A model generated the notes under the pieces. The model did not search any database. It was given only the letters and a program-made list of their open reading frames with translations, and was not told the origin of the DNA. A stretch of DNA of 54,348 nt from Halobacillus halophilus (lineage in GTDB: Bacteria; Bacillota; Bacilli; Bacillales; Halobacillaceae): positions 1-54,348 of the forward strand of contig NZ_JAIVAL010000017.1 of the NCBI RefSeq assembly GCF_020171985.1, written 5' to 3'. Shown piece after piece: positions 1 to 7,922 of this stretch. The stretch's first letter is position 1, and each line of letters begins with the position of its first letter. A program made the translations under genes and the position numbers.

Positions 1-192
1 GGTGGCGGAGGAAACGACGAGACTCCCGCGGGAGAAGGAGCTAGGCGAGACCCCGCAGGGAGTGAAACGAGCGAGGAGACTTGCCAGTTCCCCCGCAGGA
101 AAGCGAGTTGTTTCCGCAGTCATCCCTTCTCTATATTAAGTAACGGACCCGATTTATCTCGAAATCAAGTCTTCAACAAACGGGAGCTTTAC
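1..192 (-). repeat. Non-coding repeat element, copy 1 (partial)
   Basis: Bases 93-192 are the reverse complement of 19610-19709 with one mismatch seen in 100 bases. Bases 1-92 continue the match to 19782-19863. Bases 155-181 equal, in reverse complement, the left terminal inverted repeat of copy 2 (19621-19647). The rest of this copy lies before base 1. It lacks the 72-base module found in copy 2 at 19710-19781. No protein is encoded. Self-complementary blocks such as ctcccgcgggag suggest a structured DNA or RNA element. Confidence 0.85.
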
Positions 193-254
193 TGTTAAAG
201 CAGCAAGGTGGTTTAATAGTCAATCCACGAAAGGTAGAAAGGACTTGAAACATC

Positions 255-377
255 ATGATGGCCACAGGACACCAAGTCGTTGGAATTACATTTGGAATAG
301 GAGCATTGACCTTACTTCCCCAGCTCGCCCCTCATGCTAATGAGCCATTTTCAGCGGTATTTTTCTCTGGTATATAA
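255..377 (+). pseudogene. Truncated N-terminus of a DUF457/YdjM-like membrane hydrolase
   Basis: A 40-codon frame begins MMATGHQVVGITFGIGAL and ends at TAA 375-377. The His-containing start followed by a hydrophobic helix resembles the N-terminus of membrane-bound, metal-dependent hydrolases of the YdjM/DUF457 family. Those proteins are several times longer, so only the first part remains. It lies about 60 bases from the end of repeat copy 1, which suggests that rearrangement near the repeat removed the rest. A weak ribosome site (aaagga) is about 12 bases upstream. The family call rests on a short stretch; the truncation is clear. Confidence 0.5.
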
Positions 378-467
378 ACTTAATATTTTAGTTAATTTAA
401 GATATTTTTAATAAAAATTGAAAAATGACTTAATATTTACCTTAAATTTACAAAATAATCTGATAGA

Positions 468-495
468 TTGCTAGACTTTACCAATAAAATACAAT
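468..495 (+). promoter_or_regulatory. Candidate SigA promoter of the AimR-like gene
   Basis: TTGCTA (468-473), 16 bases, then TACAAT (490-495), in a very AT-rich stretch. The start codon of the receptor is 38 bases downstream. Found by eye against the SigA consensus. No operator palindrome was recognised nearby. Confidence 0.45.
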
Positions 496-533
496 AAAAT
501 GAATAATAGGTAATGCGAAAGGGATGAAGCTGG

Positions 534-1550
534 ATGGTCAGTTATCAGGTTATTGAACCTAGTCCATTGCATCAATTACAATTAAACTATACCTCATCCT
601 TGTATGAAACATATATCCCCTTATTAAAAAAACAGTCCAAACAAGAAGCCACTTTTCAGGCAAGCCGATACTGCTTGACTCATCCGCCTAAGTATTTGGA
701 GGATCAAATCGCATATCTGGAATTTCTTTATATGAATGATTTTTTTAAGGAGATGGATAAACTCCTTCAAAACCATAACTTGGACTCCCGTCTTGTTTAT
801 TTATATAGACTGCTATTAAACCGACTGAATAGCAAACCTTCAATAGGGCAACTACAGTCCTTACAAAAAGAAAAATTCCTCCATCCATCACTTCATTGCT
901 TACATCTTTTCACAATTATTTATTATTATTATGATTTAAAAGAATATACGGGACTCGACAAGTACCTGGAACAAATCGATGAAGCTATTAGTGCCGTTAA
1001 CGAACCTCTGACTCTTTACTATATGAGGATCAGGTATCATGAATTATTATTCCAGCATTATTGGAAGACGAATAACCCGCTTCTTGCTAAGAAATATGCT
1101 TATAAAATTACCAATACAGAATTATCACCTAAGAAAATCTGCCGTGTTTATCACAATCTTGCCCTATGCAATTTATATACCGACTATCCCACTGCCATGG
1201 AACAAGCTTTGAAGGCATTTGAAGCTGCAGAAAAGTATAGTTTAAATCGATGGGCCGCTATTATTAAAAACCATACGATTCCTTTTATTGCTGCCTATCA
1301 TCTTCAGACAGAAGAAATAACAACGCCTGACCCCGTAGAAACAGCTCATTTAGCCATAGCTGACAAAGAATTTAATAAAGCTAGAACCATTCTGAAAAAT
1401 ATGGAAACTTGGACTCCGTTTCAAGAGTGCTACATGGGGGCAGCGAGTAAGAATATTCATCTGTTGGAAAACGCCCATTATCGGTTTATTCATGAGCTAG
1501 GAGATCAATTCTTTGCACTTTTACCCAAACACTATTTGAAGCGTTTATAA
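534..1550 (+). CDS. AimR-family-like TPR pheromone receptor without a visible HTH
   Basis: All-helical protein of 338 residues that I place in the AimR branch of RRNPPA peptide receptors. From memory it lines up with SPbeta AimR over most of its length: LEFLYMNDFFKEMDKLL (~62-78) with the FFEIEDVL repeat, ICRVYHNLALCNLYTDYP (~202-219) with a TPR-like repeat, AHLAIADKEFNKARTILKNM (~271-290), and the C-terminal repeat ending LPKHYLKRL. AimR is about 386 residues with an N-terminal helix-turn-helix. Here a TGA at 525-527 blocks upstream extension and I see no HTH, so it may act by protein binding, as Rap does, rather than by binding DNA. A secreted-peptide gene follows after 21 bp. No phage genes are near. 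The receptor class is fairly sure; its target is unknown. Confidence 0.7.
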   Translation: MVSYQVIEPSPLHQLQLNYTSSLYETYIPLLKKQSKQEATFQASRYCLTHPPKYLEDQIAYLEFLYMNDFFKEMDKLLQNHNLDSRLVYLYRLLLNRLNSKPSIGQLQSLQKEKFLHPSLHCLHLFTIIYYYYDLKEYTGLDKYLEQIDEAISAVNEPLTLYYMRIRYHELLFQHYWKTNNPLLAKKYAYKITNTELSPKKICRVYHNLALCNLYTDYPTAMEQALKAFEAAEKYSLNRWAAIIKNHTIPFIAAYHLQTEEITTPDPVETAHLAIADKEFNKARTILKNMETWTPFQECYMGAASKNIHLLENAHYRFIHELGDQFFALLPKHYLKRL

Positions 1551-1571
1551 AATAAGGGGAGGTAGAAGAAA

Positions 1572-1742
1572 ATGAAAAGACGTTTAACTGTATTTCTCTT
1601 AGGTATAATGTTGGCCGCAGGTACCTTGGGATCGGCATCTCTTGCATTTGATAATCAGGAAGATCAAAAACCTGAAGAAAGTTCGGAAGTCACTCTTGCC
1701 AAATTTAAGGCTCATGATCCAGGAGATTTAGGTATGGGGTAA
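1572..1742 (+). CDS. Small secreted peptide, candidate AimP/Phr-like pheromone precursor
   Basis: 56 residues: basic start MKRR, hydrophobic core to about residue 25 (signal peptide, likely cut after SLA), acidic linker, and the tail EVTLAKFKAHDPGDLGMG. EVTLA resembles the processing motif just before the mature peptide in AimP (EVTVA in SPbeta) and in several Phr precursors. If processing is alike, the signal would be part of KFKAHDPGDLGMG, probably its last 5-8 residues. A strong ribosome site (aggggagg) lies about 9 bases before ATG. The gene sits 21 bp behind the receptor, so co-transcription is expected, and ends before a terminator. The peptide does not end in the Gly-Ala common in phage arbitrium signals. 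Confidence 0.65.
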   Translation: MKRRLTVFLLGIMLAAGTLGSASLAFDNQEDQKPEESSEVTLAKFKAHDPGDLGMG

Positions 1743-1762
1743 AGATAGTCTGAATAAAGTTG

Positions 1763-1798
1763 AAAAAGCTGCCTCCTATGAAAGGGAGGCAGCTTTTT
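1763..1798. terminator. Bidirectional terminator
   Basis: Perfect 14-bp stem 1763-1776 / 1785-1798 flanked by A and T runs, between the convergent peptide gene and BCCT transporter gene. Confidence 0.9.
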
Positions 1799-1800
1799 CA

Positions 1801-3312
1801 TTATCTTGCCTTGCGGTGTTGTTCAATTTTTTGTTGAGCAGGTTCTTCTTTTCTAATCATCTTCGTAAATGCATAGACAAAGAGTATGATCACTATGGTA
1901 AATGGTAAAGCAGAAACAAGGGAAGCAGTCTGTAAGGCATTCAGCCCGCCTGCTAACAGCAGAACTCCAGCAATGGCTGCCATTAGAACCCCCCAAACAA
2001 TTTTAATGATAAGCGGAGGTGTTAAGCTTCCATTAGTCGTCATACTTGCCAGGATGTACGTAGCGGAGTCTGCTGAAGTAATTAAAAATGTTGCAATTAA
2101 TAAGATGGATAAAATAGATAGTATTCCCGTCATGGGAAGATGCTGGTAGGTTTCAAACAATGCTAAAGTTACGTCATTGTTAACCGCCTCAGCTATGTTT
2201 GTTCCGTTATTTAAATCGCTGTTTAAGGCTGTACCTCCAAAAGTAGCAATCCACAAGCAGGCAATTAATGGCGGCACGATCAGCACGCCGAAGATGAATT
2301 CTCTGATGGATCTTCCTCTTGATACACGGGCGACGAAAGTTCCAACGAATGGAGACCAGGCAATTACCCATGCCCAGTAGAAGATGGTCCACTCTCTCAG
2401 CCAGTCCCCTCCACCATCTTCATAAGGAGTGAGACGCAGGCTGTAACCCACGAAGTTTGTAATATAATCTCCAAGCCCTAGGGTGAAGGTATTAAGTATA
2501 AATACAGTAGGTCCTGCTATGAATACAAAGGCTAGTAAAACCATACATAAGCCAAGGTTCACGTTACTAAGCCACTTAATCCCTTTATTTAATCCTGTAC
2601 TGGAAGAAGCTAAATAAAGGACGAGAAGTACGCCGGTAATGGCCAGTTGAATCATGGTGTTATTTGGCACACCGAATACGGCTTTTAGACCACCATTCAT
2701 TTGCAGAATCCCAAGTCCGAGTGAGGTCGCGATACCCATGACCGTGGCAATGACGGCAAGCGAGTCAATAAAGGTCTTCACCCCTTTATTCTTACCCAGA
2801 ACTGGTTCGAGTGCGGTGGAAATCAAACCGCTCTTATTCTGCCTGAACTGTAAAAATCCGATTAAGAGTCCGACAATGGCAAAAACAGACCACTGATTGA
2901 TGCCCCAGTGGAAAAAAGCATATCCCATAGAAATTCGAGCTGCTTCTTCAGTCTGTGCTTCAAGCGTATTAAATGGAGTTGTGAAAAAGTGACTCATCGG
3001 TTCAGCTACGCCCCAAAACACTAAACCTGCTCCAAATCCAGCTGAGAAAAGCATGCCGATCCAAGTGAAGAAAGGATACTCTGGTTCAGAATCTGGCGGG
3101 CCGATTTTAATTTTCCCGTACTTACTCAGGGCTAACGCACCTAAGAAGATAACGAAGCCAAATACAGAGATGAGGTAAAACCAACCGAAATTTTTCGTTG
3201 TAAAACCAAATAAAGTGCTGGCTACACTGCCAAAACCTTCAGGATTGACGGCACCTATGACTACTAATACGGCAATCACAGTGGCCGAAATAAAAAATAC
3301 TGGATTTTTCAT
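1801..3312 (-). CDS. BCCT-family betaine/carnitine/choline transporter
   Basis: Membrane carrier of 503 residues with about 12 transmembrane helices, importing a quaternary-ammonium compatible solute with Na+, most likely glycine betaine. Family marks are the glycine-rich helix SAGFGAGLVFWGVAEP (~90-105) and the Trp box WTIFYWAWVIAWSPF (~308-322) followed by RVSRGRSIREF. Length fits OpuD/BetH-type carriers (~500-510). ATG at 3312 has gggag about 9 bases upstream. It converges on the AimR-like cassette and shares its terminator. A SigB-like site lies upstream (3385-3410). The substrate is inferred; choline or ectoine cannot be excluded. Confidence 0.9.
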   Translation of the reverse strand: MKNPVFFISATVIAVLVVIGAVNPEGFGSVASTLFGFTTKNFGWFYLISVFGFVIFLGALALSKYGKIKIGPPDSEPEYPFFTWIGMLFSAGFGAGLVFWGVAEPMSHFFTTPFNTLEAQTEEAARISMGYAFFHWGINQWSVFAIVGLLIGFLQFRQNKSGLISTALEPVLGKNKGVKTFIDSLAVIATVMGIATSLGLGILQMNGGLKAVFGVPNNTMIQLAITGVLLVLYLASSSTGLNKGIKWLSNVNLGLCMVLLAFVFIAGPTVFILNTFTLGLGDYITNFVGYSLRLTPYEDGGGDWLREWTIFYWAWVIAWSPFVGTFVARVSRGRSIREFIFGVLIVPPLIACLWIATFGGTALNSDLNNGTNIAEAVNNDVTLALFETYQHLPMTGILSILSILLIATFLITSADSATYILASMTTNGSLTPPLIIKIVWGVLMAAIAGVLLLAGGLNALQTASLVSALPFTIVIILFVYAFTKMIRKEEPAQQKIEQHRKAR

Positions 3313-3384
3313 ACTGACTCCCTTCCTGGAAATGGATTTTGATAAATAGATCAGTGAATTAAATCAAATAATATTGATAATTTT

Positions 3385-3410
3385 ATTCCCTTAAAAATCC
3401 CAAAAAAAAC
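3385..3410 (-). promoter_or_regulatory. Possible SigB promoter of the first BCCT gene
   Basis: Read on the minus strand: GTTTTT (3410-3405), 14 bases, then GGGAAT (3390-3385). The SigB consensus is GTTTAA-N12-15-GGGTAT, so the -35 core matches and the -10 has one change. It lies about 73 bases before the start codon. Weaker than the sites at 6141 and 47445. Confidence 0.4.
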
Positions 3411-3445
3411 ATGTAATAGGAGATATGTACAGTAGCTGTATTATT

Positions 3446-4006
3446 TTAACGTGAGCTGGAGTCAAATTCGCTTTTCAATATTCCCATAAGAATGGTGTCA
3501 TAGTAGCTTCCTTGAACGAATTCATTTCTACGCAGACGCCCCTCCAGTTGAAATCCGGATTTTTCATATAACTGGAGGGCTTGATGATTTCCGCTCCAGG
3601 TATCGAGTTGTACCCTTTCTAAATTAAGGGTATAAAAAAGGTGATTGAGCAAAGTGTAAATAATATCTTTTCCATATCCCCGGCCCCAGTAATCGCGTTC
3701 CCCAATGGTGAGCCCAATCTCTGCGGCTCTTGTAACAGGATTCAAATTTCGATAATCACATTTGCCGATAGGTTCTTGCGTTGCTTTTGAATAAACAATA
3801 AAAACAGTTCCATGTTCCCATAAATGGTGTGCATTCAGATTTTTTTCATACTGGGCTTGGAGAGCTTCCAGAGGGTTATTATTCTGGGTAGCTGATTCAC
3901 TTCCTGAACTAAGAAAAGTAAGGGCCTCATCATTAGCCCATGTGTAAAGATTCTCCAAATCTTTGCGAGACACGGGCTTTAAATCTACTAAGCGTCCTTT
4001 TAACAT
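3446..4006 (-). CDS. GNAT-family N-acetyltransferase (RimJ-like)
   Basis: 186-residue acetyl-CoA-dependent acyltransferase. Motif A covers EIGLTIGERDYWGRGYGKD (~96-114), with the GRGYGK pyrophosphate loop. Motif B is NHQALQLYEKSGF (~140-152), followed by LEGRLRRNEF as in RimJ/SpeG-type enzymes. The start is ATG at 4006 because aggagg stands 7 bases upstream; an earlier in-frame ATG at 4054 has no such site. Cytoplasmic. The substrate (protein N-terminus, polyamine or drug) cannot be read from sequence. It is divergent from the next gene. Confidence 0.85.
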   Translation of the reverse strand: MLKGRLVDLKPVSRKDLENLYTWANDEALTFLSSGSESATQNNNPLEALQAQYEKNLNAHHLWEHGTVFIVYSKATQEPIGKCDYRNLNPVTRAAEIGLTIGERDYWGRGYGKDIIYTLLNHLFYTLNLERVQLDTWSGNHQALQLYEKSGFQLEGRLRRNEFVQGSYYDTILMGILKSEFDSSSR

Positions 4007-4119
4007 ATCCCACCTCCTATGCCTCATTATTCGACTAAATATTGGATTTGTCAAAAAACACTGAATTTTTTATGTAGGTTCTATCTAGCTTTCCATTTCA
4101 GGGTAAGGAGGTATTCATC

Positions 4120-4689
4120 GTGTTTGAATCATGTGTGCAAGTAAAGAAGTTCATGAAAGACTACCCGGGTCACTGGTGGATCGCGGGTGGATGGGCGATT
4201 GACCTTCATATAGGCGAAGAAATAAGAGGGCACGAAGATCTTGATGTAGCTGTATTAAGGGAGGAGCAGTATATGCTCCAGACACACTTCAAGAATTGGA
4301 AAATGGAGTATATTAAAGAAGGGGAAGGAATAAATTGGAATTTGAAAGATTGGCTGGATGCCCCCATTCACGAGATGCATGCAACGAATCATTCTGGAGA
4401 ACATATAGAGGTTTTATTAAATGAAAGGAAAGGGGACTATTGGCACTTTAGGCGTGACAATAAAATTAAATTTCCGCTTAGTTATATGCATCTTCGCTCT
4501 GAACAGGGAGTTCCTTATTTAAATCCGGAAATTGTCCTTCTTTACAAAGCAAAGAACACCCGTGAAAAGGACCACCAGGATTTTCACTCTATATTCCCCC
4601 ACTTAAATGAACGTCAAAAGGAATGGATCAAGCAGAGTCTGATGCACCACCAGCCTGAACATGTCTGGTTAGAAAAATTATTATTTTAA
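4120..4689 (+). CDS. Nucleotidyltransferase of the aminoglycoside/lincosamide adenylyltransferase fold
   Basis: 189 residues. The N-terminus carries the family signature: GGWAIDLHIGEEIRGHEDLDV (~23-43), with a GG(W) nucleotide loop and the HEDLDV acidic metal site. This pattern is shared by ANT(2'')-like and Lnu-like enzymes that transfer AMP to antibiotics, and by many housekeeping relatives of unknown substrate. The start is GTG at 4120 with aaggaggt 7 bases upstream. It stands alone, without mobile-element marks, so resistance is possible but not shown. Confidence 0.75.
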   Translation: MFESCVQVKKFMKDYPGHWWIAGGWAIDLHIGEEIRGHEDLDVAVLREEQYMLQTHFKNWKMEYIKEGEGINWNLKDWLDAPIHEMHATNHSGEHIEVLLNERKGDYWHFRRDNKIKFPLSYMHLRSEQGVPYLNPEIVLLYKAKNTREKDHQDFHSIFPHLNERQKEWIKQSLMHHQPEHVWLEKLLF

Positions 4690-4765
4690 AGTAAATCCTT
4701 AAGACTTCTCGTACTAAAATGATATGGTGGGAAAGTGAGTTAAACAGGAAGGGAGAAAGAATTTG

Positions 4766-6088
4766 ATGAACAGAGAGAAAATTTGGGTAAAAGTGCGGGA
4801 CAGTTTCTGGTTTCTTCCAACTCTTTACAGCCTAATATCTATCATTTCAGTTATTTTAATAAGTATTGTGGACTTATGGATCGTTCCGCAAGTTCAGGAA
4901 AGTATGCCGAAAATATTTTTAACGGAGAAAAGTGTGGCCACGACCCTGTATGGGTCTTTGATTACCTCAATATTGACGATGACCACCATTAGTTTTTCGA
5001 CTATTATGGTGGTGCTGACCACTTATTCCACTCAGTTTTCACCGCGTACATTACAGGATTTTATGAAAAGCCGAGTGACCCAGCACGTTTTGGGGGTCTA
5101 TTCATTTGGGTTTATCTTTGCACTTGTTAATTTATTATTACTAGGAGGCACCCAGAAAAAAGGTCTGGTCAGTCCATTTTTAACTGTGGTCGTATCCATC
5201 ATTTGTTTAGGTTTTTTCATCCTGTTTATTCACCATTCCTCCCGCTTTTTACAAGTGAACAATTTAATTGGTGATATCCGCCAGACCACTTCAAGTGTTA
5301 TTGCTAACACGTTTAAGGAAAAGAGCTATAATGAATCAACAGAGTGGGATGAAGAAGAGCTGGAAAGCTTGAAACAGAACAGTCAAGGAGTCATTTTTGC
5401 AAATGAATCGGGTTATCTTCAAGGAATGCAGATGGGGTTATTCATTCAGTGGGCTGTGAAAAATGATTTATTTATTGAAGCCAACACGTTAATTGGAGAT
5501 TACATTCAAAAGGGTATGCCTCTGTTTTATTATTGGAAAGAGGATTCCTCAGAAGAAATTAAACCGGAGGAAGCGCTGCAATATATTATAGTAGGAAATG
5601 AGCGTACCGATATACAGGACATTGAATTTTCAATACAGAAACTCGTTGAAATAGCCGTCAAAGCCATCTCACCTAGTATTAATGATCCACATACAGCGGT
5701 GAACTGTATTAATCGAATAGGTTCGCTGCTTGCTGAATTAGGTTCAGTGTATGAGCCGATCCGCTATTATGCTGATGATAATAATCATCTTAGGCTGAAG
5801 ATAGAGCCAAGGAAATTTCACGATTATCTGTACACCAGCTTCTATCAGATGCGCATCTATGGGAGTCACGATTTCTCTGTGATGAACGGAGTGATTGAAG
5901 CTCTCTATAAAATCTCTGTGGTGCATGATGAGAAGATTAAAGAGGACGTATGGAGGTTTGGCCGATATATGATGAAAGCTGTCGATACAAAGAGTATGGA
6001 TCAGCTGGATTTTGAATACTTTGATAAGCAGGCTCAGAAGTTAGCATCAGCTTGTAATAAAACCGTTCAGTTCCCGCGCCCATATTAA
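4766..6088 (+). CDS. DUF2254 integral membrane protein
   Basis: About 440 residues. Four hydrophobic helices lie in the first ~155 residues (near 15-40, 60-85, 105-130 and 135-155), followed by a long soluble part. SFSTIMVVLTTYSTQFSPRTL after the second helix and AISPSINDPHTAVNC in the second half are recognisable marks of DUF2254. Function is unknown for the family. ATG at 4766 is preferred; TTG at 4763 is equally placed behind gaagggag. No terminator separates it from the next transporter gene, but that gene has its own promoter. Confidence 0.8.
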   Translation: MNREKIWVKVRDSFWFLPTLYSLISIISVILISIVDLWIVPQVQESMPKIFLTEKSVATTLYGSLITSILTMTTISFSTIMVVLTTYSTQFSPRTLQDFMKSRVTQHVLGVYSFGFIFALVNLLLLGGTQKKGLVSPFLTVVVSIICLGFFILFIHHSSRFLQVNNLIGDIRQTTSSVIANTFKEKSYNESTEWDEEELESLKQNSQGVIFANESGYLQGMQMGLFIQWAVKNDLFIEANTLIGDYIQKGMPLFYYWKEDSSEEIKPEEALQYIIVGNERTDIQDIEFSIQKLVEIAVKAISPSINDPHTAVNCINRIGSLLAELGSVYEPIRYYADDNNHLRLKIEPRKFHDYLYTSFYQMRIYGSHDFSVMNGVIEALYKISVVHDEKIKEDVWRFGRYMMKAVDTKSMDQLDFEYFDKQAQKLASACNKTVQFPRPY

Positions 6089-6140
6089 ATAGGTACATTT
6101 TTCCGGGAAGTCGACATTTTTTACAGTTTTTAGACAAATT

Positions 6141-6165
6141 GTTTACAATTTTGAGGATGGGGTAA
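6141..6165 (+). promoter_or_regulatory. SigB-type promoter of the second BCCT gene
   Basis: GTTTAC (6141-6146), 13 bases, then GGGTAA (6160-6165), close to the SigB consensus GTTTAA-N12-15-GGGTAT. It lies 82 bases before the start codon in a non-coding stretch. SigB control of osmoprotectant uptake is established for opuE of B. subtilis, and the whole SigB operon is in this window. Confidence 0.65.
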
Positions 6166-6246
6166 CAGTTAACTAGTCCACAATTACCATTTCCTCGCAA
6201 TTATCTATTGATGTAAAAAAAGTTGAGCACCGGAAAGGAGAAAATG

Positions 6247-7767
6247 ATGAAAAAAGTTACGTCGGTATTTTGGATTACTCTGGCCATCGCCTTATTTTCA
6301 GTTATTTGGGGGGCTGTTGCTCCTAAAAATCTGGAAAGCATTACAGGTTCGATACAGTCATTCATTTCTGTACATTTTGGCTGGTATTACTTATTAATCG
6401 TTACGGGTTTTGTCATTTTTTGTATTTATATGATTTTCAGTCCATATGGGAAAATTAAGTTAGGTAAACCTTCTGATAAGCCGGATTACAACTATGCCAC
6501 ATGGTTTGCGATGTTATTCAGCGCAGGTATGGGGATCGGTCTGGTTTTCTGGGGGGCAGCAGAACCGATTTACTTTTACTCAAAGAATGCTCCAACTGCA
6601 GAAACAGGCACTCCTGAAGCTTTGAACGAAGCCATGCAGTTCGTGTATTTTCACTGGGGAGTTCATGCCTGGGGGATCTATGCGATTGTTGCTTTAGTAC
6701 TCGCCTATTTTAAATTCCGCCGTGGAGCGCCCGCTCTCGTAAGTGCCACTTTAGAGCCGCTATTTGGGGATAAGATGAAAGGTCCCTGGGGGAAAGCGGT
6801 TGACGTGGTTGCGGTTTTTGCAACTATTGTAGGTGTAGCTACTACTTTAGGATTCGGAGCAGCACAAATTAATGGTGGACTGACATTCCTTACGCCTATT
6901 AAGGATTCGTTTACTGTGCAGCTGATTATTATTGGTATCGTAACGGTCCTGTTTATGATGTCAGCTTACACTGGACTTAGTAAAGGGATTAAATACTTGA
7001 GTAATACTAATATGATTTTAGCTTTACTTCTGTTAGTAATGATGATGGTAATAGGTCCTACCTTATTTATTATGAATATGTTTACGGATACGATAGGAGC
7101 TTATTTGCAGAACTTGCCTTCCATGAGTTTTAGATTAGCTCCGAATAGTGAAGAGAACCGAACTTGGATTAACAACTGGACCGTATTCTACTGGGCCTGG
7201 TGGATCGCCTGGTCTCCGTTTGTCGGTATTTTTATCGCCCGTGTGTCCAAAGGACGTACAATTAGAGAGTTTCTATCCGGGGTGCTGTTAGTGCCATCTG
7301 TAATAGGATTTCTATGGTTCTCTGCTTTTGGATCTTCTGCCATCAATGTTCAGCAGGGCGGCGAAACGGACTTGTCTGAATTAGTTACGGAACAGACGCT
7401 ATTTGGTGCTTTTGATAATTATCCATTAGGATTGATCATGTCCATCATTGCGATGATCCTTATTGGAACTTTCTTTATTACCTCCGCCGATTCTGCAACA
7501 TTCGTATTAGGTATGCAGACTACGAACGGCTCGTTAACACCGCCGACTATGGTTAAATTTGCCTGGGGAATTATCCAATCCTCTATGGCAGCTGTGTTAT
7601 TGTATTCTGGCGGCTTACAAGCCTTGCAAAATGCTTTAATCTCGGCAGCATTTCCATTCTCGTTTATTATGATTCTCATGGTTTTCTCGCTTTATAAAGC
7701 ACTTCGTGCTGATAAAGCTTCCATAGAGAAAGAACACAGAGAATCTGAGGAAAAAACCTCTGCCTAA
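6247..7767 (+). CDS. BCCT-family glycine betaine-type transporter (second copy)
   Basis: About 506 residues, 12 predicted helices. Glycine motif SAGMGIGLVFWGAAEP (~92-107) is nearer to BetP/OpuD (GMGIG) than that of the first BCCT. The Trp box WTVFYWAWWIAWSPF and RVSKGRTIREF follow in the middle of the protein. A charged C-terminal tail (EKEHRESEEKTSA) may be the osmosensing end known for some family members. ATG at 6247 is chosen because aaaggag is 6 bases upstream; the adjacent ATG at 6244 is possible. It imports a compatible solute with Na+ at the membrane. A SigB-type promoter precedes it and a terminator follows. Confidence 0.9.
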   Translation: MKKVTSVFWITLAIALFSVIWGAVAPKNLESITGSIQSFISVHFGWYYLLIVTGFVIFCIYMIFSPYGKIKLGKPSDKPDYNYATWFAMLFSAGMGIGLVFWGAAEPIYFYSKNAPTAETGTPEALNEAMQFVYFHWGVHAWGIYAIVALVLAYFKFRRGAPALVSATLEPLFGDKMKGPWGKAVDVVAVFATIVGVATTLGFGAAQINGGLTFLTPIKDSFTVQLIIIGIVTVLFMMSAYTGLSKGIKYLSNTNMILALLLLVMMMVIGPTLFIMNMFTDTIGAYLQNLPSMSFRLAPNSEENRTWINNWTVFYWAWWIAWSPFVGIFIARVSKGRTIREFLSGVLLVPSVIGFLWFSAFGSSAINVQQGGETDLSELVTEQTLFGAFDNYPLGLIMSIIAMILIGTFFITSADSATFVLGMQTTNGSLTPPTMVKFAWGIIQSSMAAVLLYSGGLQALQNALISAAFPFSFIMILMVFSLYKALRADKASIEKEHRESEEKTSA

Positions 7768-7778
7768 AATATTGGATA

Positions 7779-7805
7779 AAAGGACCGGGTAAAATCCGGT
7801 CCTTT
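7779..7805 (+). terminator. Terminator after the second BCCT gene
   Basis: 10-bp stem 7779-7788 / 7796-7805 (aaaggaccgg and its complement) followed by a short T-rich run. Confidence 0.8.
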
Positions 7806-7922
7806 ATTTATGCTATAAGAATGATTGATTGAAGGCAATTTTTAGGATACATTAAATAAGGATCATAAAATCATAGACAAGTACGATAGAATAAGTGACA
7901 CTATTAAAAAGGAGTATTGAAC

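Noticed and set aside
1-1800. Prophage carrying the AimR-like gene
   Set aside because: No integrase, repressor, structural or lysis genes are visible on either side within the window.
4120-4689. Acquired antibiotic-resistance gene
   Set aside because: The nucleotidyltransferase signature is present, but there are no mobile-element marks and many family members are housekeeping, so resistance is not claimed.
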